Shown here piece after piece: positions 15,010 to 17,103 of a DNA stretch of 17,103 bases. How positions within the stretch are numbered: position 1 is the first letter of the stretch; every line of letters begins with the position of its first letter. The stretch comes from an uncultured Chloroflexota bacterium (GTDB taxonomy: Bacteria; Chloroflexota; Limnocylindria; Limnocylindrales; CSP1-4), in assembly GCA_903930745.1 (NCBI GenBank), contig CAIYZX010000416.1, forward strand, positions 1-17,103, read 5' to 3'. The translations under genes and the position numbers were made by a program. The notes below the pieces were generated by a model. That model did no database searches and was not told the DNA's origin. It worked only from the letters and a program-made list of their open reading frames with translations.

Positions 15010-15366
15010 TCAGTGCTTCGGCGCCCCTGGACCGGGATTTGGCCGGGCTGGGAGATCGAGGACCGCCCCGCGGTCGACGGCAAGGGCGAGCTCGGTGCGC
15101 GTCGCGACGCCGTACCTGGCGAAGAGGCGGGAGAGCGTCGCCTCCACGGTCTTGCGGGCGATCCCGAGGTCTCCTGCCAGCTCGTCGTTGGAGCGGCCGC
15201 CCAGCAGGCAGGCGAGGAGGTCGTGCTCGCGCTCGGTCAGTGGTTCCCAGTGGGCCGCGCGACTTGCCCGCAGCTGCTCGCCGCTGAACGCGAGACCGCC
15301 CGCGGCGATGGTCCGGATGGCGGCCGAGATCTCGCCGGTAGAGGCCGTCTTGAGCAGTGTCCCGCG
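15010..15366 (-). pseudogene. Truncated NarL/LuxR-family response regulator, 5' end missing
   Basis: A minus-strand frame ending in TGA at 15010-15012 encodes the end of a response-regulator receiver domain (LLKTASTGEISAAIRTIAAGG). A complete LuxR-type helix-turn-helix follows: LTEREHDLLACLLGGRSNDELAGDLGIARKTVEATLSRLFARYGVATRTEL, written here as its visible parts LTEREHDLL, RSNDELAGDLG and KTVEATLSRLFARYG. Upstream the frame meets a stop (TGA at 15367-15369) within a few codons. There is no ATG or ribosome site, and the receiver's acidic pocket and phospho-aspartate region are absent. The remnant is 115 recognisable residues, about half of a normal regulator. The break lies close to 15366, just before the VapC gene. 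It could not be phosphorylated, and expression is doubtful. Confidence 0.8.
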
Positions 15367-15446
15367 TCAAGTCGGTTGGGCACTTTCGGGCTCGGATAGG
15401 TGTGGGTCTGGGCAGCACAAGAGGCGTTGGCCCCGCGGAACCGCCC

Positions 15447-15857
15447 TCATCGAGGACGCAGGACCGTGACCTCGATCCCGGTTGTCGGCCACCCTGCATC
15501 CGTCGTGAGCACGGTGTCCGCATGCAGGACCTGCGCCGTGGCGAGCACCAGTGCATCGGGCAGGCGAAGCGAGCTCCCGTGGACGGCCCGAAGCCCGGCT
15601 GCACCATGCGCGATGTCGCGCGAGGCGGGCTCCACGGAGGCCGGCAGCGCGCGCAGGAATGCCTCGACCGTCGCGATGGCATCGGCCCCGCGGCGACTGG
15701 GCCCGACGAGCGCCTCCGCGTAGGCCGACGCTGGGACGACCAGCGTGTCGCCGCCGTCGCGCGCGTCCCGGAGCGCCCTGACGGCGGCGCCGTGATGGGC
15801 GTCCGAGCCGTCCAGGGCCGCGATGATGATCCCCGCATCGAGGACGATCACGCCCAT
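15447..15857 (-). CDS. vapC: PIN-domain toxin, VapC-like ribonuclease
   Basis: A 136-residue PIN-domain protein, the size of VapC toxins, which cleave RNA with a Mg/Mn-dependent acidic centre. The four expected acidic residues are visible: D7 (VIVLDAG), E48 (AYAEALV), D101 (RLPDALVLATA) and D120 (LTTDAGW). Its ATG lies inside the end of the antitoxin gene with a 10-nt overlap, the usual antitoxin-first arrangement with translational coupling. Symbol given by family; the RNA target is unknown. Confidence 0.9.
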   Translation of the reverse strand: MGVIVLDAGIIIAALDGSDAHHGAAVRALRDARDGGDTLVVPASAYAEALVGPSRRGADAIATVEAFLRALPASVEPASRDIAHGAAGLRAVHGSSLRLPDALVLATAQVLHADTVLTTDAGWPTTGIEVTVLRPR

Positions 15858-16096
15858 TCGTCGCGCAGCTCGTCCAGCTCGCCCGGGTGGTACACCCCGG
15901 TGAGCGCACCCGCGAACCGGTCCAGCGGGTCCTCGTCCCGCACCAGCAGGATCTCACCGGGACCGCGGACCTCGGCCCGCAGCGTGTCGCCGGTCCGAAG
16001 CCCCGCCTGCTGGAGCGTGGCCACCGGGAGCGTGACCTGGTGCTTCGCGCTGACCCGGGTGTAGCCTCGGCGTCGCTGCTTTACTTGTCGTGCCAT
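15848..16096 (-). CDS. vapB: SpoVT/AbrB-type antitoxin, VapB-like
   Basis: An 82-residue protein. Its N-terminal swapped-hairpin DNA-binding domain (TRVSAKHQVTLPVATLQQAGL, then GDTLRAEVRGPGEILLVRD) is typical of VapB/MazE antitoxins. The C-terminal tail (DRFAGALTGVYHPGELDELRDEWA) is the part that normally wraps the toxin. It precedes and overlaps the PIN-domain gene. No Shine-Dalgarno is seen before ATG 16096. A good promoter ends 6 nt upstream, so the mRNA may be leaderless. The complex would be expected to repress its own promoter. Confidence 0.88.
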   Translation of the reverse strand: MARQVKQRRRGYTRVSAKHQVTLPVATLQQAGLRTGDTLRAEVRGPGEILLVRDEDPLDRFAGALTGVYHPGELDELRDEWA

Positions 16097-16102
16097 GACT
16101 CA

Positions 16103-16131
16103 AGCATAGGAGTCTCGGCCGCCCCTGGCAA
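16103..16131 (-). promoter_or_regulatory. Probable sigma-70 promoter of vapBC, leaderless start
   Basis: On the minus strand TTGCCA (16126-16131) and TATGCT (16103-16108) are separated by exactly 17 nt, matching 5 of 6 and 4 of 6 of the -35/-10 consensus. The -10 box ends 6 nt before the antitoxin ATG, so transcription would begin at or within a base or two of the ATG. Confidence 0.6.
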
Positions 16132-16221
16132 TCCCCCGGGGCTCGCCGGATCGAGCCAGCTTGACATCCCGGCGGTCTCGACGATGGTTCCACCGGGCCG
16201 CAGCGGCGCTGGCGAACAAGA

Positions 16222-16246
16222 AAGCCGGACCGCATGGGTCCGGCTT
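16222..16246 (-). terminator. Intrinsic terminator downstream of the RHH-Doc operon
   Basis: AAGCCGGACC and GGTCCGGCTT pair as a 10-bp stem around a 5-nt loop. On the minus strand the stem is followed by the T-rich TTTCTTGTT. It lies about 80 nt after the toxin stop codon at 16325 and would end that transcript. It is the hairpin half of repeat copy B. Confidence 0.65.
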
Positions 16247-16279
16247 CGTCGTGTCTTCTGGAATGGTCGGGGCGAGAGG
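16224..16279 (-). repeat. tRNA-3'-end/terminator repeat, copy B
   Basis: Ungapped match to 12291-12346 at 49 of 56 positions, same orientation. On the minus strand the order is CCTCTCGCCCCGACCA (tRNA-Pro-like 3' end with CCA), about 20 nt of linker, then the GCCGGACC/GGTCCGGC hairpin. No full cloverleaf can be drawn upstream, so this is not a working tRNA gene. The two copies bracket about 3.9 kb holding the lipoprotein, protease, regulator remnant and VapBC. Confidence 0.75.
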
Positions 16280-16296
16280 GGTTCCCCCGCCCCAAC
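16266..16296 (-). other. Minihelix-like fold ending in CCA
   Basis: On the minus strand GTTGGGGCG (16296-16288) pairs with CGCCCCGAC (16274-16266) over 9 bp with one G-U pair. It encloses a GGG-GAAC-CCC hairpin and a 3-nt TCT strand. The CCA at 16266-16264 overlaps the last stem base. The shape is like the acceptor/T-arm half of a tRNA without D and anticodon arms. Copy A lacks most of this fold. Confidence 0.4.
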
Positions 16297-16324
16297 TCAC
16301 CGCATCGGCGCCCCTCGGCGGAAC

Positions 16325-16723
16325 TCAGGTGTGACCGATCCTGTGCGCGATCCAGGCCCGGAGCGCTGACTCGTCCAGCTCGCCCGAGGCCACGCCGCGG
16401 ATGATCCGATCGGTCTCGTGCGGGTCACCGGGAGCGCCGATCCACGTGTGCCCGTTGCGCTCCACGAACTCGACGGTCGCCAGGAACGCGCAGCGCTTGT
16501 TGCCGTCGGGCAGCGGGTGGTTCTTCACGAGGTGCCAGCAGAGCACCGCGGCCTTGGTCACGAAGTCCGGGTACGCCTCGGCGCCGGCGAAGCCCGCGCG
16601 CGGGGCGGCGAGCGCCGAGTCGGCAAGCCCGATGCGGTTCAACCCGGCGACGAGCTCGGCCGGCACTCCCAGGACCGCCTCGGCGATCAGGAGGTAGTCG
16701 GCCAGCTCGAGGTATGCCGTCAA
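16325..16723 (-). CDS. doc: Fic-fold toxin, Doc-like
   Basis: A 132-residue Doc-type toxin. Doc proteins phosphorylate elongation factor Tu and stall translation. The Fic active-site loop is HPLPDGNKR at 69-77 (H69, D73, G74, N75, K76, R77), differing from the usual HxFx form by a Leu at the third position. Helical segments YLELADYLLIAEAVLG and DFVTKAAVLCWHLVKN precede it, as in the family. The start is taken as TTG 16723, whose TTGA overlaps the antitoxin stop by 4 nt. The frame is open far upstream, but that part is only the antitoxin read in another frame. Start choice is moderately sure, gene identity high. Confidence 0.87.
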   Translation of the reverse strand: MTAYLELADYLLIAEAVLGVPAELVAGLNRIGLADSALAAPRAGFAGAEAYPDFVTKAAVLCWHLVKNHPLPDGNKRCAFLATVEFVERNGHTWIGAPGDPHETDRIIRGVASGELDESALRAWIAHRIGHT

Positions 16724-16932
16724 CGCGACAGGCGCTCGAGGATCTCCCGGTTGCGCTCCATGCTGGCCTTGAGGCGCGCGCGGAACTCGGGGTCTGCCCG
16801 TCGGGCCTCGATGTGCGCGGTAATCGCGCGCTGGATCTCCTCGTTGACCGAGACGTCGTCGACGCCCGCGATCGCCTCGAGGGCCTCGGCCTGGTCGGCG
16901 GGCAGGCGCAGGGTACGGGACTTGGTGGTCAT
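16720..16932 (-). CDS. Ribbon-helix-helix antitoxin partnered with the Doc toxin
   Basis: A 70-residue Arc/MetJ/CopG-type protein. The short strand KSRTLRLPADQAEALEAIAG is followed by DVSVNEEIQRAITAHIEARR, the second helix pair, and then a charged helical tail (PEFRARLKASMERNREILERLSR) that likely contacts the toxin. ATG 16932 has GAGGAGG a few bases upstream. It overlaps the toxin by 4 nt. Classic Doc partners are Phd-family antitoxins, so this is a mixed RHH-Doc pairing. It probably represses its own operon through the repeats at 16956-16979. Confidence 0.86.
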   Translation of the reverse strand: MTTKSRTLRLPADQAEALEAIAGVDDVSVNEEIQRAITAHIEARRADPEFRARLKASMERNREILERLSR

Positions 16933-16955
16933 GGCGGCCTCCTCGCAGGTGGCTC

Positions 16956-16979
16956 ACCACGATACCACGGTGTCACGGT
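16956..16979. promoter_or_regulatory. Three tandem 8-bp repeats upstream of the RHH-Doc operon
   Basis: ACCACGAT, ACCACGGT and GTCACGGT follow each other without spacing, 24 nt upstream of the antitoxin ATG. They overlap a -10-like TATCGT on the minus strand at 16959-16964. Ribbon-helix-helix repressors such as MetJ bind tandem 8-bp boxes, so this is a natural operator candidate for the antitoxin. No clear -35 was found. Confidence 0.5.
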
Positions 16980-17088
16980 GCGCTCTTCCAGCAGGCCGGG
17001 TCCCCGACGGACCGCCGGCGTCGCGGGGACCTTGACTGCTGCGTGCGGCCGCACACGATCTCGCCTGGTCGGCCTCATGCGGCAACAG

Positions 17089-17103
17089 AAAAGCGGGACC
17101 GCA
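17089..17103 (-). repeat. Start of a probable third repeat copy, cut by the window edge
   Basis: AAAAGCGGGACCGCA matches the first bases of copies A and B (GCCGGACCGCA) with one change and shares the A-rich flank of copy B. Only the left end is inside the window, so assignment to the repeat family is tentative. Confidence 0.4.

Noticed and set aside
14894..15838. 314-residue minus-strand open frame
   Set aside because: Out of frame with both the VapC gene and the LuxR remnant it covers; those two have clear motifs.
16224..16296. Complete tRNA gene on the minus strand
   Set aside because: The 3' end and CCA resemble a tRNA, but no matching D-arm, anticodon arm or 5' acceptor strand is found at tRNA distance upstream.
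12291..16296. Integron attC sites with toxin-antitoxin cassettes
   Set aside because: Repeated hairpins next to TA pairs invite the idea, and GTTGGGG and CCCCGAC loosely resemble attC core boxes. However, the RYYYAAC/GTTRRRY pair is not met, the characteristic extrahelical bases are not evident and no integrase is in the window.
17043..17054. GTGCGGCCGCAC palindrome near the right edge
   Set aside because: A lone 12-bp GC-rich palindrome with no neighbouring promoter or partner site; likely chance.

Overview
This is a GC-rich bacterial window. Several starts are GTG or TTG, the genes are tightly packed, and the solute-binding lipoprotein has a Pro/Thr/Ala-rich linker after its lipobox. That style fits Chloroflexota (for example Limnocylindria-like lineages) or high-GC Actinomycetota. 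The phylum is inferred from style, not from a marker gene.

Layout. At the left edge (1-501, +) is the C-terminal part of a PYROXD2/CrtI-type FAD oxidoreductase. From 9560 down to 616 runs an eight-gene leftward cluster: two Gfo/Idh/MocA oxidoreductases, a DegT/StrS-type PLP aminotransferase, an IolE/MocC-like TIM-barrel enzyme, a CUT2-type sugar ABC importer (lipoprotein, permease, single-domain ATPase) and a zinc MDR dehydrogenase. Diverging from its head at 9715 are a second TIM-barrel isomerase/epimerase and a LacI-family regulator, both rightward. The set looks like one LacI-controlled catabolic locus. The importer brings in a sugar or cyclitol, dehydrogenases oxidise ring hydroxyls, the aminotransferase moves an amino group, and the TIM-barrel enzymes isomerise or dehydrate the keto-intermediate. 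The resemblance to inositol/rhizopine (Iol/Moc) chemistry, with an added aminotransferase, suggests an aminocyclitol or amino-sugar substrate. This is the best candidate for an undescribed pathway here. Three sites of the form TTGCA-N4-TGCAA (one with a one-base change) lie at the divergent promoter and in the 202-nt gap before the transporter genes, so the regulon is partly readable from the DNA.

From 11801 to the right edge the window is accessory. It holds 490 nt without a clear gene, a small lipoprotein of unknown function, a secreted chymotrypsin-fold serine protease with a long pro-region and a less GC-biased composition, a beheaded NarL/LuxR regulator, a VapBC module and an RHH-Doc module. 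A repeat made of a terminator-like hairpin plus a tRNA-3'-end-like piece ending in CCA occurs at 12291-12346 and 16224-16279 (49 of 56 positions identical, ungapped). It appears to begin again at the right edge. The copies bracket the protease/VapBC block and the Doc block, suggesting recombination or insertion at tRNA-derived repeats.

No complete tRNA, rRNA, CRISPR array, transposase or integrase was seen.
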